This document shows positions 1-12,620 of a stretch of 64,000 nt of DNA, piece after piece. The stretch is taken from the NCBI GenBank assembly GCA_023853785.1, contig JAJIRX010000158.1, positions 62,001 through 126,000 on the forward strand, written 5' to 3'. The notes below the pieces were generated by a model. The model saw only the letters and a program-made list of their open reading frames with translations. It did not search any database and was not told the origin of the DNA. The position numbers and the translations under genes are program-made. The DNA comes from Psilocybe azurescens (lineage: Eukaryota; Basidiomycota; Agaricomycetes; Agaricales; Agrocybaceae). The first letter of the stretch is position 1; every line of letters begins with the position of its first letter.

Positions 1-123
1 GCTATAAACTTGGGGGAATGTAAAGTTGCAGTTTTTGTTATATACTTCCAACATTTTTTTATTCATTTGATATTTTTTTGCATGTTTACAATAACAAAAA
101 ACCTTATTGTGTTAATTCCAATG

Positions 124-336
124 GACTGCAAAGAAACTGTTTGGATGTGTTATTTTTATAAAGTATTTAATAATAATAGATGAACCAAATAAATACAAGC
201 ATATGTTATATCTCCCAAAAGCTGTGATTCAGGGCTTTCTAGTACATTTAAAATCATACAATTTTATCAAGACCACATGTCATTGTAGTCAGTTTAAATT
301 CAATCTCAAAACATCAGGACAGTTTTTGAGTCGCTG
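124..336. mobile_element. Tc1/mariner terminal repeat remnant
   Basis: About 213 bp closely matching the right terminal inverted repeat of the Tc1 element at 14,872-16,483. The inner end reads CAAAGAAACTGTTTGGATG and the outer end reads ACAGTTTTTGAGTCGCTG followed by TA, the Tc1 target dinucleotide. A few bases left of the inner end still resemble the other element (TTCCAA..GG..), but no transposase is readable in 1-123. It is therefore either a solo end or the edge of an element whose body has decayed or lies outside the window. Confidence 0.8.
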
Positions 337-2100
337 TATATAAGAAGAATTTGAGAGCTAACATCAGGCCTACCCAGTACTCACAGTGGCTATTTATTTT
401 AATTAATTAAAATTTGATCTTTCACCCTTTTAAATCCTTCATCAACTTTTTATTCTATATCTACTTATCATTGTACTTGTTATTTTGAGAAATTTTGTTT
501 CAAGATATTTCCAAATTTTGTGATTTTGATCTTGCTGTCATTTCTCATTTCTCATTCTCAGTACTTTATCATGCCCCATCTATTATAGATGTAATCTATA
601 AAATCCAACTTGATATTATAATTCTAGATAAACTCCAATTGGGATGCATAGTATTCAGTTGAAATCCAGACCAATTCAAATTGGATACAATACTTTATCT
701 TTTCTACAGAGTCCATATGGATTCTAGTGGAATCCAGTAGAATCTGAGTGTAAAATGACAAACAAGGTCCACTGAATGTGAGAAGATCTTATACTATACA
801 GTAGTACTTCATCTTTCTCTACTGTATTTACCTGGACTTTTGTGGATTCTACTAAATTTTATTGGATTTGCTGTTTTGAATATTCAACTAGGAGTGCTCA
901 AGGTCCAGTAGACTTTAATGAGTGAGTGGTTGCGTTAATGCTATAAATAAAAAATATAAAGTCCATATTTCTACTCCTAAATCTATTTGAATCATGTCAT
1001 TTGCATTTTTTTATTGAAAAAATATAAAATACTTATCAAAAACTAGTGATAAAAAAAATGTGGGAAATATTTTTTTCTAAAAATAGAAACTTTGTACTAA
1101 ATCATAGATTATTATTTTCAGATGGTCTTGATACTTAAATTATATGCTTGAGGCCTTTTCTTATTTAGATATAGATCAGACAGTATTAAATATTATATTA
1201 GATAATTTAGTATAGAATTATTTAAATTTAAATATCTACTGACTGTATATTATTTTTTTTAGTTTTTTCTTACTGGAAACATTGTCAACTGTTTGCTAAA
1301 AGCAATCAAAAGCAAAATTTTATAAATAAAAGTATTTTCTAAAAATAAAAGCTTACTATATAATATATTTTTTTGTAAAATTTTTCTTATTAAAAGTACA
1401 TTAAACCATTAAATAAAATATATTTATTATTATATATTTTTAATATATTTTATTTTACATTTTTGTTAGCAAAATTATAGCCTGCTTTCAATATTTGATT
1501 TATTTTTATCTGAACATATAATATAATATTATTATACAATATAAATACAAATATAGCCAAATTTAAGATCATGCTTTTAAATTAATTTTATTAAAATCCA
1601 AACAAATTCAAATCCAGACAGTGTGCAATACTTTACCATGTCCTACCCATTTCAAATAGAATCTGTGAAATTCAGTCAGATTCCATTTAATAGTTTCAAC
1701 TTGATTTTATAATTCTAATTAGATTCCAGTTAAATTTCAGTTAAAATCCAAACCAGTTCCAATTGGATTCCAATTCATGGTTTCAGGTGGAATGGATCTG
1801 AAATCATGGAATGAACTCATTTCAATTGGAATACAAGTTCATTCCAGATTAGTTCATTGAAGAAAAACTTGAAATTCACCAAGTCCAACTTTAATTCCAC
1901 ATGGAATGGAATGGAATGGAATCCAGTTGGATTTCAACTAGAATGTATTACTTATGGCAGATTCATATAATAGCACAATATAATATATTAAAACTATGTA
2001 TTACATTATTATCTACAATGTTATATACAAGCAAGGTTCATTGTTATTAAATCATAAAAAGTAAAAGACAGAAAAAATAACAAAAAAACAGCAAAAAAAG
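337..2100. repeat. AT-rich gene-free DNA with imperfect TCCAATTGGA-type repeats
   Basis: No credible gene. Two blocks (about 560-960 and 1,590-1,945) are built from short, imperfect, partly palindromic words around ATTCCAGTTGGA and TCCAATTGGA; a third short block is at about 3,340-3,430. The words resemble the TCCGTTGGAC subterminal repeats of the KDZ-type element at 8,699-13,591 but with CpG replaced by TpG or CpA. They may be ends of an older related element. 960-1,590 is almost pure A+T with no recognisable structure. Confidence 0.5.
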
Positions 2101-2114
2101 CAAAAATAAAATAA

Positions 2115-3105
2115 AAATAGGATGAGGAGACAGTTGTGTTGGTCATAGTCCTGCTGTACGCATTGTGGGGGCTGTTGTACATGTTTGCTGTAGCTGTCGC
2201 TGTCTGTTGCATTTATTGTACATGTCTGCTGTTGCTGTTGATGTCTGTTGTGTCCATTGTATATGTTGTTGCAGCTATTGTAGACATCTGTAGTGGCTAT
2301 TATATTTATTGTGTGTGGGTCCACACCTGTCATGGTACTTGTAGTCAGCCATATTATCTGTACCCATTGTGGTACACATTGTCTGTCAGATTGTCTGTAT
2401 TTATTGTTCTTGTTGTCACAGCCACTGCCCTTGTTGTTGTTGGCGTCACTGTCCTTGTCTTTATCAGTGTTGCAGCCACTGCCCTTGTCATGGTTGGTGT
2501 TGCAACTGCTGTCCTTGTCACCCTCATACCTGTCCATACCCATCATTGTTGTCTGCATCATCCTTGTCCTTGTTTTTGTTACAGCCACCATCCTTGTTGC
2601 CCTTGCACTTGCCTTCATCTGTGTCTGTGTCCTCTTGCTCTTGTCCATACCCTTGCCCTCACCCTTGTCCTTGTCAAGGTCATTCTCACTCTTGCTCTTG
2701 TCCTCATCTTTGTCCTCACTCCTGTTCTTGTATTTTTCCTTGTCAGAGTTCTCATCACCCCACCATCCTCATATTATTGTTCTTGTCACTGCCAAGGCCA
2801 TCCTCATCCTCATTCTTACCCACATTTGCATCCAGGTCTTTATCAGAGTTGTCCTTGCTCTTGCCCTCATCCTTGCTCTTGACCATGCCTGTATTCTTGC
2901 CATCATCTTCATCATCATTGGGGTCATCCATATCCTTGTCTGTATTGTCAATATTGCTGTTGTTGTTGTTGTTAGTGGTGTGGCCATCATAGGCATTGTT
3001 GTCCTCCATTGTATCAGGTTGGCTATCAGCCTGGCTCTGACTGACAAGGTGGTGGTGGTGGTGGTGGAAGAAAGGGTAGGGCCAGAATCAACAATGGACT
3101 GATGT
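2115..3105. repeat. Decayed CTTGTC-type low-complexity locus
   Basis: About 1 kb with strong strand asymmetry, made of drifting copies of CTTGTC/CTTGTT/CTCATC words. Long frames stay open on both strands and in several frames because the words lack stop codons: leucine/valine/cysteine-rich on the plus strand and Asp/Lys/Asn-rich on the minus strand. No domain, start context or intron structure supports a real protein in any frame. It is best read as a degenerate microsatellite expansion; a low-complexity acidic protein on the minus strand cannot be fully excluded. Confidence 0.6.
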
Positions 3106-3204
3106 GGCATCAACATGTCATGTGCACAATGTTGTTCAGATCATGCCAAGAAATGCCAAGAATTCAGCTATGTTAGTTTGTAATTTAGTTATTTTTATTT
3201 CTAC

Positions 3205-3330
3205 AAAGGCTCTTGTGGCTCAGTTGGTTTATTTTGTTTATGTTTAGGGTTTTCCAATGCCCAAGTTTGATTCCTGCATGTGTAATTTATTTTTATAAAT
3301 TTTAATAAAATATAATAAATTTAGTAGAAC
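3205..3330 (+). mobile_element. tRNA-derived SINE candidate (or tRNA relic)
   Basis: A tRNA-like polymerase III promoter is visible. TGGCTCAGTTGG near 3,216-3,227 fits the A box, and AGTTTGATTCC at 3,264-3,274 fits the B box (consensus GGTTCGANTCC with the CpG decayed to TpG). Spacing is right for a tRNA, but no clean cloverleaf can be drawn and an A/T-rich tail follows. A short retroelement built on a tRNA head is the simplest reading; a decayed tRNA gene is the alternative. Confidence 0.45.
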
Positions 3331-5563
3331 ATCATTCTGCTTGGATTCCACCTTATTCCATGAAATAGATCTGTATTAGACCAGACTCAATGTGATATAT
3401 GGTATTCCAGTTGAATTTCAGTTGACCCTGGCCTGAGCCTGCACATGCATACAATCACCAGCAATCTACATCTATCATTATCAGATTGCTCCACCCTGTG
3501 GCCCTGTGAGCATTCTGTGACTATGTGCAGGACATGAACTATCTCATAAAATCAAATGTATGCAGCAAATACACATTTTAGAAACTTTATGGAAATGCTC
3601 ACCAGGGGTTTATATGCTCTTATTGGGATGCAGGGAGGCTAGTGTATTTGTGGAGGAATCTCTACTGAGAGTAAGGTCAGTTGGTGCTAGATAGATGGCA
3701 GGAGCGGTGCTCATGGTAGAAACTATAGCCCTAAGACATATCTGAGATGGGTAACACATGGAAATAAGCAAAAATTGGTAAGATAAACACATTTTGTACA
3801 AATTACATGCTTACCTGATGCCTAACCATCATTATAATCCATTGGGACGTGGAGGATTGTTGATGCAGGTCCATTATTTGGCTTCATCAGGTTGATGAAA
3901 TCCAGCCAATTGCTTATGCAAGGTAGATCTAAAGCGCAGAGGCTATGCGAAGAGGAAGATGCTAAATTAAAAGATGCAGTGCCTTCAGGATATATTGTTA
4001 AACAACACTCACATTGGCACTGGAAGCCTTGCATCCCACATTAACCTTTGCTTCTGCCTTTTCAGTGACTTCTAGCTGCAACTGAACATTATAAACAAAG
4101 ATTCACAACATCAACAGCCAATATGAGGGGACACAGCAGCAGTGGATAAGATGGGGAAGGGTTATATAGAGATTTGGGGAAAGAACAGAAAGAAGAGAGT
4201 GTGTTGAAATGACAGTGGCCCGTGAAATGCAATGACTCTGCGTTTGACTGTGTCTTGCCATAAATTCGTTCAACATAAGGCTTTGGATCTTCTTTTCTTG
4301 TATAAGTCATTAGTGAGGGAAATAAAATCAAAATTTTAAAAGGTCATGCATCATGTATAACAAGAGGTAATGGAATCTCGCCCCAATGCCTGCATTTGAA
4401 ACTCCAAATATTCTGTTTCGGACTGACAGTATTCATCTCCGAAGGGGTGGACAGGACTAGCACAGAACTATTGGAAGGATGAAACAAGTATGGCTTCAGA
4501 GTATGTCACCCTATAAACCAAATAACTGGTTCAGGGTTCTTCATTCAGCATGCTTAGGATTGCACGGATCAAGTACCCAGAGGCTATATCAAGAGAGTGG
4601 TAATCTGTGCTAATTGTGAACCAACTGTGGGACATTCCAAAAGCGAATGCTGCGCATCATTTCAACCTAGTGTCAACTTTGTCCTTGGCCAATAGTCCTG
4701 CTCTGCTTATAAATTGTTCATATTGATCTCCACCTCCACTATTCTCATATAAGATCTCATCCACCTGACACAACTACAGGAGTAAACTCATTCGGATGGT
4801 ACTGCTACAGCCTGGAAGCCATTCATAGCTTCAACGAAATGTACCATTTCTTTTGCCTAATATCTCACCGTCATAGGCACTTCTACCCATTATTCTGTCC
4901 AGTATCAATGGAGGTTCCCTTCATTTTGCTGACTCCTAACCTTCACAGAATCCATACAGTGTTATTAACATTGCATCTACCCTCTCATTTACAAAATCTT
5001 GTCCATGATTTCAATATCTCAATGTGATTTTGACACTCCTAGTCCCGCACTGCTAATACTTCCTTACCTACATATTCTGGGATATGTTTCAGCATCTCCT
5101 ATGTGCTCTACTGCTTGTGGTGGCTCTGTGCCTGTCATTGTCCATATTTCTCTTTGATACTATGAAAAACAACTTGTCTGCACTCCTATTATACTGGTTA
5201 GAGATACACCATGACTGTTTCACCGCATTCTTAATACTAGCTACAGTAGGAAGATATCATATACATACAATCTTCCGGGTGTTATTATGGACTGTGTGGC
5301 ATTATATTCATTTGTTGCATATCTATGCCACACATTATGTGCTCAGTGAGCCATTCCTTGTGATGAAATATGGCATCATGTGGATTGATTACTATGGTAC
5401 TCACTATAAATCAAACTACCCAGATAATCGAGAATTATTCTCAATTGAATGATGCTGTGTATTGAACAAAACACAGAGATGATGAAAATAGATCTCTGTT
5501 CATGTTAGATCTTGATCATATCCATACGAGAAAAAAAATTGATGAGTGACAACAGGTATCTGG
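3331..5563. other. Gene-free stretch
   Basis: Only short, mutually overlapping open frames without conserved motifs are present. A leucine-rich frame at 5,084-5,452 looks like a chance hydrophobic frame in pyrimidine-rich DNA. No terminal repeats were recognised, but this stretch sits between transposon remnants and is probably old repeat DNA. Confidence 0.5.
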
Positions 5564-5998
5564 TGTTACAATTTCAAGTTAGAGTCATGCAGTGTGCGTA
5601 ATCTAACCACCAATCGTTGTACAAGAACAAGTTCAAGTTCGAGTTGAGCAGGTTAAGCAGGTTGGATTCTCAAGAACTAGCTAAAGAATACAGTGGATCC
5701 TTCCTAGTTTAAATACTATGAATCGTACAGCTAGTTGAAACGAGTTTGAATGTTCATCAGCAGATGTATATAAGAATAGTGGAAACAGTAAGTTGAAACG
5801 AGTCTGAATGTTCATCAACAGATGTATATAAGAATAGAAGTGAAAGTCCATCAGAGATATGATGGAGTTTTGAAGAATGATTGAAGGCAAAGATCATCAG
5901 AGCGTTCGATGATGTATCAATGATATGAAAGATGATAAGGAAAAGAAAAAGAAAAGAAAAGAAAAAGAAAAGAGAAAAGAAAAAGACTTGTCGTAACA
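5564..5998. mobile_element. Solo LTR with 5-bp target-site duplication
   Basis: The 435-bp segment starts TGTTACA and ends GTAACA, a short perfect inverted terminus typical of LTRs. It is flanked on both sides by the same five bases, TCTGG (5,559-5,563 and 5,999-6,003), the expected integrase duplication. No second LTR or gag/pol sequence was found nearby, so this is the product of LTR-LTR recombination. It contains an AAAAG-rich purine run at about 5,938-5,990 and an internal 58-bp tandem duplication. Confidence 0.8.
5733..5836. repeat. 58-bp tandem duplication inside the solo LTR
   Basis: Two copies of a segment beginning AGTTGAAACGAGT and ending TGTATATAAGAATAG start at 5,733 and 5,791, with a few substitutions between them. 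The TATATAAG core present in both copies could be the LTR promoter box. Confidence 0.75.
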
Positions 5999-8698
5999 TC
6001 TGGTGTTCATTTTGACCTCAGGACTTGTCATCAGCAAGGGTTTGTGGGTAATGACTGACCGATTGAGAGCTGTGCACCATGTTCTTCATTGTTTCTTTAG
6101 TGAGTCTAAAGGAAACCATGGCTCCATTGGGATCAGACTTGTAGTTCATATGGAACAAGGTATTCAGAGAGATGAGAGATTGGCAGTAAATTTGGAAAGG
6201 AAGCTGAGGATGTCAAAAATATTTTGGCATTCCTCAACCTACTACTAGAAACTAACCCAATGGTAGAAGCCAATAGCTTTTTGTTGCACCCACAAAGGAT
6301 ACTGGCCAGGCATGGAATACTGATAATATGTGATACTTCAAGTTAAGAACACAAAGATGATGACGTGTTTGTATGCGGGCGTGTGTATGGTGGGAGTCAT
6401 GTCGTTGTGATCTTGATGACAAGGTACAACCTGAGGCTTAATATTGTACAGAATGTGGAAAGAGAGTATGCATGGTTGGCGTCACATTGCGCATTATACA
6501 TAAACACGTGTATCAAAGTCTCATTTCTCTCCGACACACTCCCAAAGGAGAAAGAGTTAATACTGCTGGGAATGCAACTAGGACTCCTAGACCCTTCCAA
6601 CAAATCTCCTATGATAGCAGCTTTATCAGTGTACACAGTCACTCCTCCCCTAAATGGCCACTCATCACCAGAAACACTTTCTGGTACATGGCTCTCATGC
6701 GTTGAACTATGAAGTGTGTGGTTTGATATATAAATCAAAAACCAAAACACAAACCAGAGAGGAATGGTCTAGACTAGATAAGACAACTCTCTCCCTGTTG
6801 AGTTAAAGTGAGGGCTGGCTTGGCCACTAGGTTGTGAAGGTGTATGTGGTCTGAGGAGGGCAGGGACGTCTAAATGAAGATAATTGGAAGAGAGGGTATA
6901 AAATGCCCTCAAGTGTTTACTGGGAGGAAAATACCCGACTTGGTTAGGGTAAAATGGTGTAAATGAGGAGTGATGACTGCAGAGGGGCCAAAAGACTAGA
7001 TAAATTGTAGAGATTGATACGGGGGCAGGAGTGAGAATGTGGTCTTGATCCTAGTGCGCTTCAATTGAGTCTACAGCATCTGCAAAGCTAGAAGTAAAGC
7101 CTGCTGATTGAGTAATGACTTGAGCGGCCTGGAGTGATAGATGATGAAGGATTGTGCGATGTTCTTGATCCAAACCTCAAACAGAGCAGCGAGGTGAATG
7201 AGAGATGACTAGGGTGATTGAAGGTGATGACCTAAGCGATATTCTTCAGCCAAAAAAAATCAAACAACGCAGGGAGGCAGATAGAGAGTGACTGGAGCGA
7301 TGGATGAAGATAACAACAAGACCAAAATTGCTGAATAAAATATTCTGGAGCAACAGAAGCGATGGGGAGTTGAGGATCTTGATTTAGAGGAAGAATGAAG
7401 GGTGAGGAGGATGATAGGGTCAAAATGTACAGGATAAAATTCTCTGTGATTAGAGTACGTGGGTGGTTGGATAGGCTGGTCTAGCCACTGATGGACGTCT
7501 TGAATAATGGAGTGCTTGCTGGATATCTTGCTGAAAACTGATAACAACTTCTTGAGTGCGTACTGGAGTGCTGATACTGATTACTGATAACTTGAAAATG
7601 TTGCTGTGAAGAAAGTTGGGGCTTGTAACTTCCTTACATTACAAGCAATACTACTACGTGGTTTATATACCAGAGAACATAGAGAAATATTTAAAAGAGA
7701 TCAAGCGTCCAAACTATACTAATCTTTCTGTAGAAAAACACCCAGTAGTTCCATCTGCCAACTACATACAATAGATTGAAAGCTGACGGAGTTTAGGAGT
7801 GAAAAATAGAAGGATGAGTAAGTAAGTAACATAGGATGAGTAAGAAGTATAAGCAGGATTATGAAAAGCGAAGCGAGATGAGTAAGAAAGAAGCAAAGCT
7901 GAGTAAGTACAATAAGCAAGAATGACAAAAGGAAGGAAGGATCAATCATATGAAAGTGTCAGACAATAGAAAAGGAGCCAAAATAGCGAACAAGTATCAT
8001 GCTAATGAATAGAACCAGTCTATTCATGGCACAGCTCAGTCATCCATTACCAAGACTGCTGAGTGAGACAAAGATTTGCTGCATATGTGGAATCCAGTTA
8101 AGGACCAAATGGTTGTAGATGACCAAATGCTGATGACAATGGTGATATATGATGCTGTGCAGTGCTGTGCATACTAGGATGGATAGGAATGATGTCCAGG
8201 AATAAGCTGTGCATAGCCTTGAGGTTTGAAATAGATAGACAATTGAATCATTGATAGGGAATGTAGCTGATTAAAGGGTTGAAGTGGAGATTGAAAGTTG
8301 GAATGGAGATTGAAGTGGACTGTGAATGAACTTTGATGTTGAATATTGAAAGATGTGCTTCAGATAAAAATGCAAAATAATAAACCTGGCTTCTGCATGC
8401 AATGGGGAGTCAAGACAGATGCTCTAAGCTTATAGATAAATCTCATATCCAATCAAAATTGGTGTATGACAGTGTCTGCTGCACCGCAAGCCATGAACTA
8501 GGGCACTGCTTCAGGATCAACCACTGGGTATACTACGCATGCATTGTGCAGGGGAGCTCATGTCTGGTAGAGGATGTCAGACGGCTGCTGTATTTGTACC
8601 CCATAGATCTTGTGAAGCTGCTATGTGTGTTAGGGACAATGGAGGAGGTGCATGATCAGGGCGTTGTTAGCCCTCAAAGGTGCAGCCATTTGTGTGTA
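5999..8698. other. Gene-free stretch with repeat-like sequence
   Basis: No recognisable gene. Much of 7,000-8,000 is purine-rich sequence with GATGA/GAGTGA words that keep antisense frames open without domain content. A frame at 8,402-8,977 runs into the KDZ-type element terminus and is not a gene. Confidence 0.45.
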
Positions 8699-8714
8699 CT
8701 TTACAGTGCCCCCA

Positions 8715-9060
8715 TATTCCGTTGGACTTCAACGGACTTTCACCGGACCCAGCCAATTCCGATGAATCTGGCTGGACAGTCCATTGGACGTCCAACGGAT
8801 TCCGTTGGACTTGAAAAATTTCCGCTACCAGTCCAGTCAGAGTCCGGCCAAATTCCGGTCAAATTCCGGTCAAGTCACTTCAAGACAGAAAACAGGTGGA
8901 CTGGCCGGACTGTCCAGTCTGTTGGACTTCCAATGGACTTCCAATGGACTTCCACCGGACTCTCAGCACTTAATTAGACCAGATCCAAGAGTGCTCTGCC
9001 AGTGGAGTCCAGTGGATATCCAGTGGATGTCCACTGGACTCCACTGGACTGTTATTGGTT
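8715..9060. repeat. Left subterminal repeat block of the KDZ-type element
   Basis: Multiple imperfect copies of TCCGTTGGACTT, TCCACCGGACT and TCCAGTGGA in both orientations, many of them self-complementary. The same vocabulary fills the right end at 13,240-13,570. Probably transposase binding sites. Confidence 0.65.
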
Positions 9061-9219
9061 TAATTGCAGACTTTATTGAAGAAATCCAATTACCATATCC
9101 AGAGAGGTTTTCAACTGCTATCTACCATAGTCTACATATACATGTTATATCTTTATATGCCATTTATTTAGCCTAGTCATCATCATCATTGCCATCTGCT
9201 TCCAGCTGATCAGTGACTG

Positions 9220-11600
9220 TCACTCCTCTTTTTTAGCTTGTTGTTGGAGAACCTTCCTTGTGTGATAAGAAAGCATGGTATGTATAAACCAGTTATAGTT
9301 TTGAGGTGTCATTCTCTTGAGAATGGAGTCAAAACTCACCAAGCCATGCATTGAGTTGCTCACAGGCCTATTTCAGTTATACTATCAGTACATAAATAAT
9401 TACAATGACTAGAAAGAATTTTACCTGAGTATTAAATGCCTGTTTTTGATATGTGGTCCCATCAGAAGCTGTTGCTGTTATGACTAAATTTGGAGCTGAC
9501 CCATCTGTGGGAGCTGGATTACACCAAGTTCGACAAAGAATATCTGTTTTGCGATGATTCTGGTAATGATAACTGTCAACTATAAATCGTGTTGTTTGTG
9601 ACCATTCATCCCAGTGACCTTGTGCAGCAATATGTTTAAGCACTGTACATGCTTTGTCAATGCAGATATAGTCAGGGCGTGATTCCTTTGTTGGATAAAC
9701 TTTGTTTATAAAAGCCAGGATATTTGGATCTGACTCTGATCTTGCAAATTTTGCCCATGCCTCAACAACACCACATGGGAAACAGATTGTTTCAACACAA
9801 TAAAAGGTTGCAGAACCAAAATAGTGTTTTATTTTTAAAGTTCTGCAGGTGGCTGGTCATGTGGCTGATATTCACGCTCGTGTTTTGGATTCCACTCTAA
9901 ATTTTCTTGCTGACGGTTCAACATTCTCTTTGAGCCTGATAACCCTTCAGCAGAGTGATCAAGCTTGTATTTATTCCAAACATTTTGATGAGCTTCACAA
10001 GCCATGGTAGAAGGAATTGAAGTGCCTATACAATCTCTAACACGGCATCGATTGCCAAATTCATGTTCATGCACTTGACAAAAGGCACCTCCTCGGTAAT
10101 TTGCTAAATCAGATGTGCAACCATCATATGCACAATGCCAGATAATAATGTTAAATCTTACTATTATGGATCAGAATTAAAAAAAAATACCTTTGTGCCA
10201 TTAACCATTCCATCAATTACCTGCATTGTTACATTCTGCATCTGAACTGAGTTCTGAGCAGCAGGATTATTAGAACCTGATTGCACTACTGTAGATGCTA
10301 CCACAGGGTCAACACCAAGAACAGCAGAAGAGTCATTAGGGGTTGAAATTATATCTGATGTTGCTTGGTAGGGTTGGGAGCACTCAGCACAGGCATGACC
10401 CTTTGCTGGCCAAATGAGACCCTCATGACCCAAAACAGTAAAGGCTTCTTCTGTCACTTCATCTATTGACGCCACATCTCAGATAATAAAATCTATTCCA
10501 GACATCTCAGAAGCTTGCCGGATAGATTCATGTACAAAAGCAGTCTGAACTTGGCAACGGGAAAGTGTGACACAGTCAGTGCCATAGGTGTCATTGAAAA
10601 AATTGGCCCAACCAGATGTAGATGCATGGAGATGATATATTCCACTCAATACTGCTGCTGAAAACTTGTGATCTACCCAAAGGTTCTGTCCAACCTTAAG
10701 GTAAACTGCATAGTTCAGAAAGAATTGCATAGCTTCGGTATTATCTGTTGCAGGTGTACGTTCATGATCTGCATAATAAATAGTCTTGCAGTTACTGCAA
10801 AATCCAGAGAGCAACTGGACATTCTGAAATACATCTATGCCTTTGATTAAAGTCACAGTTGGAATATCCCGAGGTCGGGTATTTTGTGTTAAAGAACACC
10901 GATTGCAATCTGATGTTAAACAGACAGATGAGTTTGGGCAAATAAGAAGGGCTGGTTGGATAGAATTATGTGATGTACATTGCAAGGTACCTGTGAATTT
11001 CTGTCTTTGATTATATGGATAGAGGCCCAAAACTTGTGAAAATTTGCTCAGTTTCACTGACAAAAGTGTAACATATTGATTCCTGGTGGTTGTAGTCTCA
11101 ATCAAAGATAATTCAGACTCTGAGAATAGAGTAACTGCATTATCAGGCCCAAGTTTTGCAATAATTGCATGGGCCAAACATTTAATCCATGATGTTGCCC
11201 TACATCCTGCATCCTGTTTAAAATGCAAAGAGAGTAGCTCTGTGTTGTTGGTCATGGACAGTAAAACTGTGATGCATTTACCAGTTGAAAAATACATACA
11301 CATTCCCCTTTTTTGCTGCACGTTTCCTGTCAACAAATTTATTTTAGCAGCAAATTCAGGAATATTTTATTTTTCTTACTTGTTTTGCTTGACTGGCTTG
11401 CCCCTGATACCAACAGATTCACCTTCACCAATCTCACCATCAGTCTCCTCTTCTTCATCCCCAACAGCAACCTTCTTGGCAGGTGGTGCAGCAGAGGCAT
11501 CAACAGCAGATGCAGCCCTGGCCTGCTTTCTGGTGCTTCTACGAGTCTTGGGAGGGGAGTTAGGGACAGTAGCAGTGTTCTTGGAAGCTTTGGGAGGCAT
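9220..11600 (-). pseudogene. CxC5/CxC6 cysteine-cluster KDZ-transposase-like gene, broken
   Basis: Reading from 11,600: a Lys/Pro/Ala-rich, NLS-like N-terminus (11,600-11,380), then a GTAAGA intron. A long exon (11,330-10,482) follows with a CxC5-type cluster (CTSDCNRC, then CSNCKTIYYADH) and the WVDHKFS...IYHLHAS region. A CxC6-type cluster comes next (CAYDGCTSD, then GGAFCQVHEHEFGNRCRVRDC around 10,140-10,020). The C-terminal part carries YICIDKAC, the VDSYHYQNHRKTDILCRTWC His/Cys motif and, after an intron, ACEQLNAWL (about 9,350), which correspond in position to the D, H-C and E motifs of the KDZ fold. Damage: an in-frame TGA at 10,479-10,481 that is a CGA-to-TGA change, one-base shifts near 9,845 and 9,320, and an exon 1-2 junction whose frames do not join cleanly. 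It probably encoded the element's transposase or its DNA-binding partner; family assignment is from motif memory only. Confidence 0.75.
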
Positions 11601-11864
11601 AGTAAGGAAGCTAGGTCACTAGGATGAGCTTATATGGTGGTGGATGAAGGAAGAGATAACAGATCATGCAACTTGTCAAGTTGGGCAGACATTACATAAG
11701 CCCTTTCTCACCGGAAACTGCTGTTCTCAAAAATATTCTAAGTCCAACCTGACGAAAATTTCTGTTTTATGCTAAACCAGACATTCTGAGAGCTTGAAAA
11801 TAGTAGATAACAAAGCTAACTACAACATGTATGTATAGGAAAGTAACTACACTACGAAATTGGA

Positions 11865-12620
11865 CAGGGTGGGTGTGAAACAGAGGGCAACGGCACTACA
11901 AAAGGGGATGGGGTGGGTGTGGTATACAAAGCGGAAGGCAACAGCACTACATAAGGGGACAGGGTGGATGTAGTATATAAAACAGAAGGCAATGGCACTA
12001 CATAAGGGGACAGGGTGGGTGTAGTACGCAAAACAGAAGGCAATGGCACTATGAAATGGGACAGGATGGGTGGGACATACAAAACTGAGGGCAATGGCAC
12101 TGTCAAAGGGCATGGGGTGGCTGCCGCATGCGAAATGGGGGCAGGTGACGATCCGAAGGGGGATGGGATGGGTATCGCATACCAAACGGAGGGCAACGGC
12201 GGTCCAAAGGGGACGGGGTGGGTGCCATATGCGCAACGGAGGGTGACGGCCATCCGAGAGGGCATGGTGTGCTGTCGCATGCAAAACGGGGGGGGGATGA
12301 CGATCCGAAGGGGGGCAGGGACGGGTACCATATGCAAAACGGAGGGCGTCCGAGAGGGCACGGTGAGCTGTCGCATGCAAAATGGGGGGGGGATGATGAT
12401 TCAAAGGGGGCAGGGACAGGTACCATATGCGAAATGGAGGGCAACGGCCGTCCAAGAGGGCATGGTGCTCTGTCGCATGAGAAATGGGGGGATGACGATC
12501 CGGAGGGGGAAGGGACGGGTGTAGCATGCGAAACGGAGAGCGACAGCCATCCAAAGGGGAATGGGGTGGGTGTTGCATGCCAAACAGGGCGCAATGGCAC
12601 TCGCGAAATGAGGGTCAGTG
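11865..12620. repeat. 51-bp GC-rich minisatellite
   Basis: About 14 imperfect units near 51 bp. The GCACTA core recurs at 11,944, 11,995, 12,046 and 12,097, each unit carrying GGGACAGGGTGGGTGT-like G clusters. Because 51 is a multiple of three, long frames with 17-residue periodicity stay open on both strands; these are shadows, not genes. It lies upstream of the CxC5/CxC6 gene inside the KDZ-type element. Unit-to-unit divergence grows toward 12,600. Confidence 0.85.

Noticed and set aside
2136..3102. Long plus-strand hydrophobic frames (248, 269 and 207 codons)
   Set aside because: They overlap one another in several phases within low-complexity CTTGTC-type DNA and have no domain or splice structure.
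5084..5452. 122-codon leucine-rich frame that looks like a membrane protein
   Set aside because: Biased composition in T-rich DNA, no conserved motif and no splice structure.
8402..8977. 191-codon plus-strand frame
   Set aside because: It crosses the KDZ-type element border and runs into subterminal repeats; no motif.
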